A stretch of DNA of 64,000 nt from NCBI GenBank assembly GCA_030220185.1, contig JASPKZ010007422.1:310001-374000 (forward strand), given 5' to 3'. Below, piece by piece: positions 11,190 through 23,252 of this stretch. The notes below the pieces were generated by a model that had not been told where the DNA came from, made no database searches, and worked only from the letters and a program-made list of their open reading frames with translations. A program made the translations under genes and the position numbers. Origin of the DNA: Diploptera punctata (lineage: Eukaryota; Arthropoda; Insecta; Blattodea; Blaberidae). Each line of letters begins with the position of its first letter. Within the stretch, counting starts at the first letter, position 1.

Positions 11190-11870
11190 GCTTGACAACA
11201 CACTTTAAATAACATCTCTCTAAAATACAATTTAAGAATGTCTACATCTAAAACAAAAATATTAGCTCTGAAAGGAAAATGTGCAATAAGAACAAAAATA
11301 ATGATAAACAATGTAATTATAGACCAAGTTCAGAATTTTAATTATTTGGGATGTCATTTAGGCAATGACAGAAATTTAGATAAACACACTAAAATACAAC
11401 GATTCAATTATCTATGTGGCACAATTAAACGCACTTTATTGAATAAAACTAGAAAATAAACTATTTTGAAGTTTTACAAAGTATTGGCAGTTCCATCTCT
11501 TATCTATGGATGTGAAACCTGGACATTGACAAAGGCAGATAGTAAACAAATAGAGGCTGCTGAAATGAAGATGTTGAGAGCAATAGCAGGATACCAAAGG
11601 ACCGATAAAAAGAAAAACGAAGATATAAGAACAGAACTTAATATATTTAATCTCTGTGAAAGAATAAAATATTATCAAAATGCTTATCTTCAGCACGTAT
11701 TACGAATGAATGAACAGCGCATACCAAGAAGAATGTATAATTATAAACCAAAAGGGAGAAGAATGTTGGGAAGAGCATTGAAGAGATGGAAGGACCAATT
11801 CGACCTATAATGAGATCGGAACAGGCTATTGGACTTAATCCTTGTTGATGATGATGATGATAATGGCGAT
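11190..11870 (+). mobile_element. LINE group C copy with a single internal stop
   Basis: One reading frame runs from 11238 to 11812 broken only by TAA at 11457-11459. It encodes the region after the reverse-transcriptase core: NFNYLGCHLG, then AVPSLIYGCETWTLTKAD, IEAAEMKMLRAIAGY, VLRMNEQRIPRR and a final RWKDQFDL. It ends in a TTGATGATGATGATGA run, the 3' hallmark of this group. 5'-truncated. Confidence 0.8.
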
Positions 11871-12117
11871 GAAGATAATTATTCCCTTTCGACTCTCTAA
11901 TCTACCTGTAACATTAGCTTTTCGCATCGTTACATTTCAGTTACGTTACAGTGATTTGTCAGTTAAAGAAAAAGGAGTTAAATGTACATTTATTAGATTC
12001 TAGCATGCAATGGTTCCCTTGTTATTTACACAGTTATTTTTGTGTCTGTTTAGTTGGATTGATGAAGATATTTAAAAACACGTGAATAGTTCACAGTTCG
12101 ATAAAAGAGAGAAAGTC

Positions 12118-12892
12118 GATATTGAGTAACACTAAGAAATTAGGACTGGAAGTAAATATCAGTAAAACTAAATATATGGTCACACGTAGAAATTCAGTAT
12201 ATAATGGAAATGGACAGCTAATGACAAATGAGGGAAATTTTGAGGAAGTGGCTGAATTCAAATACCTAGGAACAATAATCACAAATAGGAATGAGGTGCA
12301 CAAAGAAATTAAACATAGGCTCAATTCTGGAAATGCGTGCTATTATGCATTGCAGAGACTTTTGATGTCCCAACTCCTTTCAAAAAACGTTAAGCTGAAA
12401 ATATATAAAACTGTTATTCTACCAGTTATATTATATGGGTGCGAAACATGGACTCTTACTTTAAGGGAGGAAAGGAGATTACGAGTATTTGAGAATAAAG
12501 TTCTTAGGAAAATGTTTGGACCAAAGAGAGATGAACAGACAGGTGAATGGAGAAGACTACATAACAATGAACTACATGGTCTTTATAGGAAGCCAGATAT
12601 AATAAGAACAGTTAAGTCTCGTAGACTGCGATGGGCAGGACATGTTTCACGTATGGGGAATGGAAGGCGTGCATGGAAGCTTCTTGTAGGAAAGCCAGAG
12701 GGAAAACGCCCCGTTGGTAGACCAAGAATGAGGAGGGAGAACAACATTAACTATGATTTGAGGGAACTAGATTATACAGGGAATGATTGGAAAGCATTAG
12801 CTCAGGATAGGGATGTATGTAGAGCTTATGTCCGCGCGGCCATGAACCTACGGGTTCGATAGTGCCAGTGAGTAAGTAAGTAAGAGAGAAAG
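12118..12892 (+). mobile_element. LINE group A 3' end, open reading frame intact
   Basis: The best-preserved group A copy: 246 codons (12122-12862) without a stop, from the segment after the reverse-transcriptase active site (KLGLEVNISKTKYMVTRR, FKYLGTIITNR) through PVILYGCETWTLTLREERR, RRLRWAGHVSRMGNGRR and GKRPVGRPRMRR to AAMNLRVR, then stop and a (GTAA)n tail. 5'-truncated, as usual for target-primed reverse transcription; RTE-like by its tail and simple-repeat 3' end. Not host coding sequence. Confidence 0.85.
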
Positions 12893-13375
12893 TGGAAGAT
12901 GGGTGTGAAATAAGCCCAGCTTCATTGAGCTGATAAGATTGTTGTCTTGCAGAATTCTTGAATAGCACGGAAATGACGTCAGAACAGCAGTTCCGCATAT
13001 GGACACACAACAGTAATTGTTGTACGTGCTATGTCATTATCGTGACCAATTGTCTGTCACGTACATGCAACATGTGATAACACGCCTCTGCAACTCCGTT
13101 TTGCTGGTTCATGAAATATGTGTATTTTGATAAATTGATCATACATACCTAGTTTCATTGCGAGGAAACTGAAATTGAGCCCGCTAGAGCAATTAAAATG
13201 TTCTGTTCCAGGTGAAAGATATATTGCCTCTGCTTCTGTACAACACATTGTCCACCTCATCACCCCTTTAATATTTATATTCGCTTCCATTCACTATCTT
13301 CCCACCATAACTTAAACACACGTTCGAGAGAATAAATTAACTCTAGCTGTACTTGTACATCTGCCGCAGAGCTAT
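12893..13375. other. No recognisable gene
   Basis: No assignable feature. The minus-strand frame at 13290-13057 has no splice partner I could join to the secreted-protein gene, although a further exon of that gene must lie downstream (left) of 16606. Confidence 0.3.
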
Positions 13376-13379
13376 TCTA

Positions 13380-13650
13380 CTTGCGCTGGTCTGAGTCTCC
13401 ACGGGGATGACATTTTCTCATGGAATTTCGGCCAGTATGGGACCGGTGCCCACCCAGCATCGTGAGGCATTTAGGTAGCTACAATAAGTAACAACTCCAG
13501 GTTGAGAAGACCAGCTGTAACGGCTGGGGGATCGACAAGCTGATCACATGTCGCCCCTATACTGGCTCGATGATCGTCTACGCCTGTGATTAACACATAT
13601 GGATGTGAGGCCAGCAGCCGGCTGGTAGGCCTGTAGCGCTTGGAGTTGGA
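13380..13650 (+). mobile_element. SINE S1, 5'-truncated
   Basis: Starts inside the head (CTTGCGCTGGTCTGAGTCTC) and continues with the S1 body (GCCAGTATGGGACCGGTGCC, GGCTGGGGGATCGACA). Confidence 0.7.
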
Positions 13651-13724
13651 GTACTTCTACAACACTATTCCTTGTTTCAGCTGCTCGATTCCCTCCCCTC
13701 TTATATCAAGGGTTGTCCGACTCA

Positions 13725-13950
13725 AAAACTCGCTAAATATTTCATTGAACTATTAACTCATGCCCCAAATGGGAGTCAATGACCAATCACATTTCAATTA
13801 TTTTTTATTTACAACCAATCACAGTCGTGTTTCGCCTAGAATTTGCCAACTAAAGTTTATCATAATAAAGAAAGCACCTCCTTTTTAACATTCTGATTAG
13901 GTCATAGCATTATTTCGCAGTGACTGGCTCTCTAAGAAATGCGGCTACCA
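13725..13950 (-). repeat. Dispersed repeat X, partial
   Basis: Matches the start of the copies at 17160 and 31155 (CATGCCCCAAATG, GTCAATGACCAATCAC, AACCAATCACAGTCGTG). Truncated at the CTCTAAGAAAT end. Confidence 0.6.
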
Positions 13951-13984
13951 GATTGTATATATGGTGCATGAATGTCAACACATA

Positions 13985-14127
13985 ACGTATGCGGGAGTTA
14001 ATATAAAAACATGGAAGGAAAACATGAAGACATTAATGCAAGCAAGAGGGCTGAGCATTGAAGATGCCCAAGATCATAGGCTTTGGAGGTTTGGCACGGG
14101 AAGACGGCAGCAGCTGTAAAAACCCGA
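13985..14127 (+). mobile_element. LINE group B 3' end
   Basis: Encodes TWKENMKTLMQARGLSIEDA, then the RRLWRF-like and GTGRRQQL ends seen (reverse) at 119-200. It abuts the GA microsatellite. Confidence 0.65.
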
Positions 14128-14128
14128 A

Positions 14129-14196
<68 letters not shown>
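14128..14196. repeat. (GA)n microsatellite, about 34 units
   Basis: Long perfect dinucleotide run directly after a LINE group B end. Confidence 0.95.
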
Positions 14197-14200
<4 letters not shown>

Positions 14201-14389
14201 GAGTGGCGCCCTTGTAAACTCAAAGTTATCACTTTACCAAATATTTAATTAAATGAGACACCTTAATTACATTGTAATCAGAAGATACCTGTGAATATTT
14301 ACAAATGCAGTTTTCCTGCTAATTGTCTTGCACAATCTCATTATTTCAACACATTGTGCTTTGTTTTAAATGTTATTTTTATCAAACAT

Positions 14390-14800
14390 CAGTCGCGCAG
14401 GAAGTAAGCCCGTGTTTCCATTAACAGAGATTTAGGCGCTCTCCCCCTACAGGGAAGAATTTGAACCATGCTAATTTAGTTACACTTGTTTTCGTATAGA
14501 TTTCATTTGAGTTGTACGTGGTCAGCGTTCCGCCTCATACTGACATCTAGGAAACCGAGGTAGTACTAGGACGGGAAAATTCGGTAAATTTTGCTTAGAG
14601 GCCTTTTCATTCAGGCTTAAGGATCTTTTACGAGCCTGAAAATCTTCAGACTCGGGACCCACGACTTAAAGTCCCTCCCGAGGACTCGCTCCTTGGATAT
14701 TTCCATCCTAAAAAAAATCCATCGACCCCTGCCGGGTTTGAACCCGCGACCCTCAGGACCAGGGGCAAGGAGCATAAGCACTAGTTCACCGCGGTCCATG
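14390..14800 (-). mobile_element. SINE S3, long copy
   Basis: Reverse orientation of the 28975-29340 unit, including its distal block (GGCGCTCTCCCCCTACAGGG, GGTCAGCGTTCCGCCTCATA). Head at the right end (TAGTTCACCGCGGTCC), B-box-like GGGTTTGAACCCGCG. Confidence 0.8.
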
Positions 14801-14944
14801 AGCGTATACTAACCGAATTCCTTCTCGGTAAGTCAAAACATTTTATCAGATTTTTGCTGGACGATGTTATGCATCAACTGGGTAACCGTCTTTTGAAAAA
14901 AATATTTTGATGCCATGATGATGTATTATTAGGCGATGATGTAT

Positions 14945-15000
14945 TATTGGGACTGGAAGTAAACATCAATAAAACTAAATACATATGTTCACACATAGGA
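14945..15000 (+). mobile_element. LINE group A small fragment
   Basis: Matches the GLEVNINKTKY coding segment only. Confidence 0.5.
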
Positions 15001-15424
15001 CCGGCAGCACGTTCAATTGCTGTGTCATGACCGGGCGATAAAAATGTAAGTTACTTCTTTACCATAAAATTCAGTAATTAAGAAGTTCGTAAGAAAACTT
15101 CTCACTGCCATCTGATGTGGCTCAAGAAGCTGCATTATGACATCACATTGCTGTCGCGCGGAATATGTCGGTAATGTAGATGACTATACATCTGACTAAA
15201 AAATCCTATTACTCGATCGCAACGCAATCTGCTGGATCCAAAATATTGTGAATCCAAACCATCCAGGATCCACTCAAACACACACACACACACACAATTT
15301 CATCAAAATCGGTTCAGTCGTTTATGCAGTTTTTTTTTTTAAATTTCGGATTTCAGGTAAACCCCCATTTCTAACGATCGGACTTCGCTCGTTTTTGTAT
15401 AATACGTGAATAGGTAGGATATTC

Positions 15425-15545
15425 CGGTGTCGATCGATATTTTTAGGATGCGGAAATCCAATAAGCAAGTCCTCCGGGTGGGACCTTAAGCCCAAGTCTG
15501 AAGATTTTGAGGCTCGTAAAATAAGTCTGAATAAAAAGACCTTAA
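15425..15545 (+). mobile_element. SINE S3, body fragment
   Basis: Matches the S3 body (GTCGAT..ATTTTTAGGATG, CAAGTCCTCCGGGTGGGACC) without the head. Confidence 0.55.
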
Positions 15546-15680
15546 CATCCTAGTAAAACCTTACTTCCCTGTTGGTTTGTTGACTGCATGTCATTCTTGA
15601 CATCCATAAGCAAATAAGGTAACTAAAAATTAACTTGGTATAATAACTTCTAACAAAACAGAGGCTATATTTCAACAATG

Positions 15681-15932
15681 TCCCGCGCCGTAGCCGAGTG
15701 GTTAAGGCAGGAAGCCTTGGCTCAGAGCTACGGGACTTGCGCTGGTTCAAGTAACTAAAATAAGTAGCGGCTCCAGGTTGAGAAAACCAGCTGTAACGGC
15801 TGGGGGACTCGACATGCTAACCACATGTCACCCCTACACTGGCTGATTATCATCTATCTCTGTGATTGACACATGTGGATGTGAGGCCAGCAGGTAGCCT
15901 AAGGGCCTTGTAGGCCTGTCGCGCCAGTAGTT
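15681..15932 (+). mobile_element. SINE S1 with 15-bp target-site duplication
   Basis: TATATTTCAACAATG is perfectly repeated at 15666-15680 and 15933-15947. The head GCCGTAGCCGAGTGGTTAAG is complete; a central deletion shortens the unit. A clean, young retroposition. Confidence 0.9.
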
Positions 15933-16149
15933 TATATTTCAACAATGGGCTACGCCATTATAGATGATGAGGTGTTGTCAGAAGCCCCGCCCCTCTTGTT
16001 TGACCCTACGTCGGATAGGTTGACAAGGTAAGACACTGCTACACTTGTCAATTGAGTTGTACCATCTTTTCACACCCAGCCAACAAGTTTTAACAGACCT
16101 GAGCTAGAGCGTTAAGGTTTAAATGCTCAATGTATTTCCCAGAAACCAT

Positions 16150-16565
16150 GTTTATATTGTCTATTTTCAGAAATTTAAAACAAACAAAAAATAACGTTAC
16201 TTGAGATCACAATAAGGGATAACCCTGTCAAGATGTGTACAAAATACATAACAGCGGAGCTAAGCGAGTATACCTCGTATTCTGAGTTAGTCATTCAACT
16301 GCCGGCGATTGTCTATTTTCAGACATTCAAAACAAACAAAAGAGAACGTTACTTGATATCACAATAAAGGATTACCTTGTCAAGGGATGTACAAAATATA
16401 TAACAGCGGAGCTAAGCGAGTATACCTCATATTCTGAGTTAGAGGTCATTCAACTGCCGGCGATTGTCTATTTTCAGACATTCAAAACAAACAAAAGAGA
16501 ACGTTACTTGAGATCACAATAAGGGATGTACAAAATATATAACAGCAGAGCCAAGCGAGTGGGTT
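16150..16565 (+). repeat. Tandem repeat, three units of about 130-150 bp
   Basis: Each unit carries TTGTCTATTTTCAGA, ACAAACAAAAGAGAACGTTA, TTGAGATCACAATAAGG and TATAACAGCGGAGCTAAGCG; the third is shortened. A diverged relative of one unit lies at 40058-40125. Noncoding. Confidence 0.8.
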
Positions 16566-16605
16566 AAAACACACACAAATTAGTAAATAAGATGGATGTA
16601 CTTAC

Positions 16606-16804
16606 CGTGATGGAATTGGCGAGCATCTGAAAGAGCCCTTCATAGTTGTAAGATCCGGGCACCATGAGGGCGTGTATCCTCTCCAGAGAGCCCCGGATGG
16701 AGCTTGGGTGGTGGGAAACAGCCCACGTCGCGAAGTTCTCCAGTGTGTGTTGCTCTACGCTCCAGCCCTCTTCAGTCGTACTGTTGTACCCGCGCTCGAT
16801 GTAC
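16606..16804 (-). CDS. Putative secreted insect protein, exon 3 (partial gene)
   Basis: Minus-strand exon of 199 nt. Acceptor TTTGTACAG lies just right of 16804 and donor GTAAGT begins at 16605. Its first base completes an Arg codon with the AG carried over from exon 2, and it ends on a codon boundary. It encodes YIERGYNSTTEEGW, HTLENFATWAVSHHPSS, RIHALMVPGSYNYEG and FQMLANSIT: soluble, mixed-charge, probably helical, no membrane segment. I cannot name it; it resembles insect-restricted secreted proteins of unknown function. Low codon bias toward repeats and correct splice phasing argue for a real host gene. Further exons to the left of 16606 were not found. Confidence 0.7.
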
Positions 16805-17154
16805 CTGTACAAATTACAATACAACTGTTGGCTGAGTATTTTGATGTGAGTCATAGTCTACCTGTTCCGATCTCACATCTGTTCAGCCCAGAGAACGTGG
16901 TGGGTTTCCAGCCCGACGCACGACCCCCAACCTGGAAGACCGCAGGTTTTCTATTGGGTTATTTGTATGCAAATAAAAGTATTTTTACTCTAATATGAAC
17001 ACTCCTAAAACATTTATTTTGCTAAAGACTGACTTGGCCTAAATTCCAGACCAGGGGAGCCACAGGCATAATCGCTTTAAGGAAAAATTCATATGGTCTG
17101 GCCGGGAATCATACCCGTGACCACACGAGTTGTGGGCTGATTATTAGCTCATGA

Positions 17155-17790
17155 TATCCTTTATTGTACATTGGTTTAATTTATTATTTTTGACTATTTA
17201 ACTTATGCCCCAAATGCTAGTCAATGACCAATCACGTTTCAATGAATTTTGTTTTACAACCAATGACAATTGTGTTTCACCTCACTCTTTATCCATTTTT
17301 CTTTATCAGCTCTTGCTTTTGTGATAAAGAAAGCTCCTCCTTTTTAATATTCTGAACATAATCAGAGCATTTATTTTTCTCCAACAAATACATTGAATGT
17401 AGCAAATAATGAACAGATTCCTTGATTCTACTGAGTTGTTTACTAAACAAATAAATTAATAACCTATAATGTTGATTATAATATACAGTTTGATGTGTTT
17501 TAGTATTTCTCCACCGCATTCTTACAATATTGCGATCCTATTTGGCAATAAATAATATGATCAACTTGCAGTGAATATACATTTTTTATTTGTTTTCAAA
17601 CAGCCGTTTACATAAAGTACCGTATATAAATACTTTAAAATAACTATATTTAAATAATGATTTTTGAGTAAACAGCTTAATTTTATTCGTTAAATAGTCC
17701 TAACAAATGCCACTCTTGATTTCCAAATCCTCTAGATAATTTGTAAATCACTCGTAGGATTACTTATGATAAACCAGCAGAAATTATTAA
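17155..17790 (-). repeat. Dispersed repeat X, copy 2
   Basis: Near full-length copy in the orientation opposite to 10485-11042. Begins TTGACTATTTAACTTATG; includes TTATTTGGCAATAAATAATA-type block and an AAACAGCTTAATTTTATTCG block. Confidence 0.65.
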
Positions 17791-17979
17791 AATATGTGTC
17801 AAATCACACGATATACAGTTCTAACTTACGTATACAGTGCAAGATTTTGTTTTCTCTGCGGTCCGACAAGTTTATGTAATTGGCACGAGAATTTGGCGTT
17901 TCACAATGTCAAAATATTATGTAATTATGTGCTATAACTCTGTACAATTTATTACGTTTAAAAAATGATGGCTGGTGCT

Positions 17980-19140
17980 GTGCTCTTCCCCTTGGCTGCA
18001 ACCACAATGGACAAGCTCCCGGGACCGACTATTTCAATGAAGGTTTTCTGCTGTTTCCCCTGATTCAAGAGCAAATGCTGAAATACGGAGGGTTGTTTCT
18101 GATCTCTGATAACAAATGATTTTTAAGTTTTACCTTAAGAAAAGCCGTGTCCTTACCATCGATCATGCTCTATTTGATGGCCCTTCACCCGAGCTATGGC
18201 TCGGCATCGGAGTTTACACTGCAGAGCCATGTCTAGAAGTTCCCACTCCTCTTTACATGCTTTCCAGAGACCGTCTATTGTTCGAGGACGCCTGTTTCCC
18301 AGTGCCCTTTTGAAGAGTCCAAAGACACAAAGTCCATCGGTGATGCATCAGGAGACTTCACTGGGATGTTGCTGAATGGAATAGCATGTATTCCAGTTTC
18401 CTGCTCCATTTCTCCAGGAATGTCAGGGTTGAACCCGAAGTGTGACTGGAGGCCTAGTGTTGGTGCACCCAGACTTGGTTTTTGTCTGTACCATAGAGAG
18501 CTGGGATTTCAGTCCGGTAAATTGGGGTGGGAACTTCTTCCTGGTAGTACTGGGAGTTGATTTTGGCCTTTTTAGCTACTCTACGAATGGTCAGTTTTTC
18601 ATTGTAGCAATATCCCGCGATGACCATAAATCCATTGGAGAAACTTTCTCTGCATTCAGCATACCACTTTTGAATTTTTTTTTCACCCCTTTCTCTATAG
18701 TAAATTGCCCGGGGTTTGATAAACATATGCTTCATCAAGTGTGACCAAAAATTTCCATTTTTCTCCTGCCAGGTGCTTTTCATAGTTTCCTGCTGTTGGT
18801 GCGGCATTCGGCAATGCGACGTGGCAACAATTTATGAACCCTGCTTTTGTGGCGCTTCTCCATGTTTATTATGGTGTTTACAGTTTTAAGGGATATTCCC
18901 AATCTGTTCGCAATCACCCTTTGTGTAGCAGAGTTACCACCAGAGATAAGGACCTTGACCTTTGTGATTACATCTGGGGTGCGGGTAGTAGCAGGTTGTG
19001 GATTTGCCCGTTTTTTTTTCCCCCTTTTGGAATTAATCCCAAGCGACCCTTTCCCTTTTTCTTAAGCACTGAACTAATTCCACACTTTGACACTACAAAA
19101 TTACGTTTTTGCAAGCCTCAATAATCGCGGAATAACTATA
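17980..19140 (-). pseudogene. Decayed mariner (IS630/Tc1-mariner) transposase
   Basis: The minus strand, with frameshifts and stops, carries in order: an N-terminal helix-turn-helix region (RVIANRLGISLKTVNT) near 18950-18870; AGEKWKFLVTLDEAYVYQ, where the Asp is the first catalytic residue; a run including YAECRESFSNGFMVIAGYC and RVAKKAKINSQYYQ; WVHQH where the family has a catalytic Asp (D to H change), followed by a stop and ASSHTSGST; then DASPMD with the third acidic residue; and RALGNRRPRT, CKEEWELLDMALQ near 18300-18160. Catalytic substitution plus stops make it non-functional. It lies in intron 2 of the secreted-protein gene, same strand. Ends were not resolved. Confidence 0.8.
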
Positions 19141-19671
19141 ATTAGCGTCGGAAAGGGCAGTAATATATCCTTCCCAAAACGGCTCTATCTGCTTAGGCAT
19201 TATGAGAGCAACACGCGTGCGAGTGTATCAGAAGCAGCACACTGGCTGGTTTGATCACCTCGCACGCTCCTGTCCTGACGATTCACACTCCAACAATCAC
19301 AATCTACTTGGAAAATCGTTATCAGAGATCGGAAACAACCGTCCGTAGACCAAAAAGACCGCTGCAGCGGCAGTAAGAAACAAATAAATTCTAGCGCTAT
19401 AAATAAGAACCTCCCCATCAGAGGCTTACATGGCGCAGCTCCCATAAACGACTCGGGGAGCTTGCACGCTGCCATCTCCATCAACAAATACATCACAATC
19501 AATCAATGCACAAAAATCGACCAATTCGAAATTACTACTATTGAAAATTTAACATAGTCGAAATTTACAAAATCAAAACGTTTGGAAACTTTGTCGATCA
19601 CACAGGGACGATGAATCCTCACAATTATTTAAGACAAAGTTACATAAAAACCGAACTTACAAAAATGTTAC

Positions 19672-19924
19672 CTTTTGAGCTGTAAATCGGAAACATTGAT
19701 GATCCCCACCAAGTCTTGAACCCTGTCCATCTTGAGTTCGTATCTGACGAGGCGCGGTATCTCCTTGAGGATGGTGTGGACCATGCCCGCGGCCGTCACT
19801 TTCTGTTTAGCTTCCAGGTTTTGTATCTGCCGCGATATTTCACCGATCATATCCATCAACTGGCGCTCCTTACCTCTCAAGAACGGGAACTCTACTGCGT
19901 CCTCCGGCGACATCTTGTCCGGGG
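19672..19924 (-). CDS. Putative secreted insect protein, exon 2
   Basis: Minus-strand exon of 253 nt, acceptor TGTGTGCAG right of 19924 and donor GTAACA starting at 19671. The first two bases complete an Ala codon with the G left by exon 1, and two bases (AG) carry into exon 3. It encodes PDKMSPEDAVEFPFLRGKER, then QLMDMIGEISRQIQNLEAKQ, KVTAAGMVHTILKEIPRLVR and YELKMDRVQDLVGIINVSD. The periodic hydrophobics from QLMDMI to LEAKQK suggest a coiled coil or amphipathic helix pair. Function unknown. GC content is higher than in flanking intron sequence, as expected for coding DNA. Confidence 0.75.
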
Positions 19925-20049
19925 CTGCACACAACACACACTCTCCTCAGCACGTGGCAAAACAATTGTTGACAAAAAGCTGCGGAAATGTACTTAAAAG
20001 TGAAACGGTGACAACCTCGCAAAATTTAAGTGACTGGCCCTAATGAGGG

Positions 20050-20690
20050 TTTTGCCGGCACGTCGCCTTTGTTCAATGATCTCTCCTTTAGGGGCGGCAG
20101 ATTTACGACAGCTTGGAGGAAAATATCTTAAGACTTGTCCCAAAGTATACCACGTGACCACGGAGCTCAATCAATACACACGGTCTTAAGTGTGTAGTGT
20201 AGGCCATGCTTTAACGTCCATCTCTCACCCCCAAAGAAACCTAAGCTAATAAAAAAAACACGCAGCAATGGTTCCACTTTTCAGTGTTGCCAATCTATAT
20301 CACTCTTTAAAAATAGGATTTTAAAATTAAACCATTCTATGCTATATTAATATGCACATATCTGTAAAAAGATCGGTTAGTTGATTTGACAAATTCGGAA
20401 TATCTCCGTCTCTTTCCCTCTAATGAGGGTTGAAAGGCGGTCGGCTTTTAAATCACACCTAGGAGGTGGGTTAAAACCGAAGATATTTTGTCATTTGAGG
20501 CCGTTAAAGCATGGCACGTACAATAACATCAAGTCTTCCCTCTACACTCAAATTCAACCCAGGAAGTTACTACAGACCTTATGGGCTACGCCAGTGCCCC
20601 CCCCCCCGCTACGTACAGAGGGTAGATGTTGCCAAACTCATAATAACGGTATTTGTTTGTTTAGGGTATTCTGCAATTTAAACACTGATT
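20050..20690. other. Intron 1 of the minus-strand gene, nothing assigned
   Basis: A (C)n run near 20600 and otherwise unassigned sequence. The small open frames have no support. Confidence 0.35.
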
Positions 20691-20699
20691 TCTGCAAAT

Positions 20700-20915
20700 C
20701 ATCTTCATTCTCCGCTGTTGAACATATACAAAATTATCAGATTAAATGGTTCTAACACGTCCAGAGAATGTCAAATTACCGTTTACCAAAGGTGATTTAC
20801 CTCAACCCTAAAGGCAAAAGATACCTCGGAAGACCCTTCAACCGATGGAAAGATCAGTTTTGTAGTCGCAGAACGGGCATCATCACCTAATACTGCATTC
20901 GGAAGAAGAAGTTTG
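20700..20915 (+). mobile_element. LINE group C 3' fragment
   Basis: Encodes VEHIQNYQIKWF, HVQRMSNYRLPKVIYLNPKG and GRPFNRWKDQF with one stop. Ends in a (GAA)n-like tail. Confidence 0.7.
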
Positions 20916-21484
20916 TTTAGGGAGGGGAGGAGGGGCAAGGTTAGCAGTACTTTCTCCGACTCTATGTACTATACATTTAAAAAACATAGTTTTTCTTTTA
21001 CGGCATGCAAACTAGTTTTATTGTAAATATGAGAGTCCACACTTTCAAAACAGGATAGTACAGATCCGCACGAGCTCAGTGACAAGTGATAACTGGTTTT
21101 TTTTTTCTTTAAGAGGGGGTGACTTGGACGCCTACAACTTACAACTATGTACCTGCTGTGTTGCAATCTTCAGTTTGATTTCTCTGAATAAAATACTGTC
21201 AAAATGGCAACCCAGTTCCCTGTTCTAAACACACAGTAACTTTCTGGCTTTGCTGGTTTACGGAATATATATTTATTTTGTTAAAATTGGAGAAACTTAA
21301 TTTCTGATCCCAGCTTATTTAAGTTATACCCCATATTTTAGGTCTTACCCCTTTCTTTCGTGAAGGAAGATATGAATAAAAACCAATTACATAGCTTCCG
21401 TCTCAGCTATCTGTGAAGTAAATGAGTGCAGATGTGGGCGGTCGCTAATACAGGCCCTTTAAACGCTATCCTATAGGGCCACAT

Positions 21485-22050
21485 GCAAATACATTAGTCT
21501 CTGGTGAGTTGAGTTTTCCGTGAGAACGTGCTAAGTTCGAATTAGTAAGTCGCTGACTGGTCATGCATCAAAGTAGTTTTTTTCGTAATATTGGCAAGAA
21601 ATTACCCAGAATTCTCAGCGATAAAACCACTTCCGTTATTTTTGTCTGCTAGAGGAACGCATTTACGCTTGCGTCCCGCAAATAATACCTATATGACGTC
21701 TGCGCCGCGCGATATTACGCCGATTCTCCTGTTCTTCCAGTTGAATTCTGTGGTAGACTCTATCAAATTCCTCTTCTCCGCGTATACCGAAAAATCGATC
21801 GCAGTCTTCAAGGTCCGACATCTTGGATAAAGCACCAAGGTACGCGGCAAGGTTTCAAAGTACATCGGTTCCCATCGGGTTGCTCACGATACGTTCTCTG
21901 CAAAGTCACCTCGCCAGGTAGCTTAGGAATTTCGACAATTATTATCGCATGAACAGATTTTTGAGTACGCAAAAACGTCTTTGGATGCAACTTTCTCAGC
22001 AGAGAACGACTTTTACGGTCTAATGCGTTCATAGATACGACCCTTAAAGT
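21485..22050 (-). mobile_element. Non-autonomous DNA transposon H, copy 1
   Basis: The minus strand is the same unit as 35728-36295 and 56301-57215. The right end reads (reverse complement) TTAAGGGTCGTATCTATGAA and the left end TAGGGCCACATGCAAATACA. It encodes a short conserved frame (MSDLEDCDRFFG-like start). Imperfect terminal repeats and TAA/TTA flanks suggest PIF/Harbinger, not proven. Confidence 0.65.
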
Positions 22051-23217
22051 GATCATCAAAACAAAACCATGTGACCTGCTCGTTTTTGATTGGTTATGGA
22101 CACCTACGTACGATGTAAAAGCAGTAAGTACGCGAAAAAGTAGTTCCCTTCATTAAATTAAAAATATGTCCTCTGAATATACTTGTTATTCTCACTTACT
22201 TACTTACTCACTGGCACTATCGAACCCATAGGTTCATGGCCGCGCGGACATAAGATCTCCATACATCCCTATTCTGAGCTAATGCTTTCCAATCATTCCC
22301 TGTATAATCTACTTCCCTCAAATCATAGTTAATGTTATTCTCCCACCTCATTCTTGGTCTACCAATTGGGCGTTTCCCTCTGGCTTTCCTACAACAAGCT
22401 TCCATGCAAGTCTTTCATTCCCCATACGTGCAACATGTCCTGCCCATCGCAGTCTACGAGACTTAACTGTTCTTATTATGTCTGGCTTCCTATAAAGACC
22501 ATGTAGTTCATTGTTATGTAGTCTTCTCCATTCACCTGTCTCTTCATCTCTCTTTGGTCCAAAAATCCTCCTAAGTACTTTATTCTCAAATACTTGTAAT
22601 CTCCTTTCCTCCCTTAAAGTAAGAGTCCATGTTTCGCACCCATATAATGTAACTGGTAGAATAATAGTTTTATATATTTTCAGTTTAACGTTTTTTGAAA
22701 GGAGTTGGGACATCAAGAGTCTCTGCAATGCATAATAGCAAGCATTTCCAGAATTGAGCCTATGTTTAATTTCTTTGTGCATTCTCATTCCTATTTGTGA
22801 TTATTGTTCCTAGGTATTTGAATTCAGCCACTTCCTCAAAATTTCCCTCATTTGTCATTAGCTGTCCATTTCCATTATATAATACATTTCTACGTGTGAC
22901 CATATATTTAGTTTTATTGATATTTACTTCCAGTCCTAATTCCTTAGTGTTACTCAATAGTGTGTGCGTGTTGGCCTTTAGTATCTCCTCGCTATCGGCC
23001 AACAATACATCATCAGCATAAACTAACAGCTTATTAATACCATTGAGTTGTAAGCCTTCCTCATTCTCTAAAGATTTAATGGCATGCTCTAGTACAAAAT
23101 TAAACAGTAGAGGAGATCTCCTTGATTCAACCCATTCTGGATTTCAAAGTATCCGAAAACTTAATGTTGTGTGATTCCGGGTTCTGTGGCCGTGGTCCAT
23201 AGTTGGTGTTGATACCA

Positions 23218-23252
23218 GACGTTTCGCCCTCAACTGCGGAGGGCATCTTCAG
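23218..23252 (-). ncRNA. Hammerhead-ribozyme-like motif, left arm
   Basis: Mirror image of the motif at 23385-23427: CTGAAGA, a 6-bp stem II, then GAAACGTC, read on the minus strand. Confidence 0.65.

Noticed and set aside
12122..12862. Host gene of 246 codons
   Set aside because: It is the 3' end of LINE group A, repeated at least twelve times in the window.
13057..13290. Further exon of the minus-strand secreted-protein gene
   Set aside because: Could not find an acceptor in phase 0 nor sequence character matching exons 2 and 3.
16150..16565. CRISPR-like spaced repeats
   Set aside because: Units are long, adjacent and diverged, in an insect nuclear sequence; an ordinary tandem repeat.
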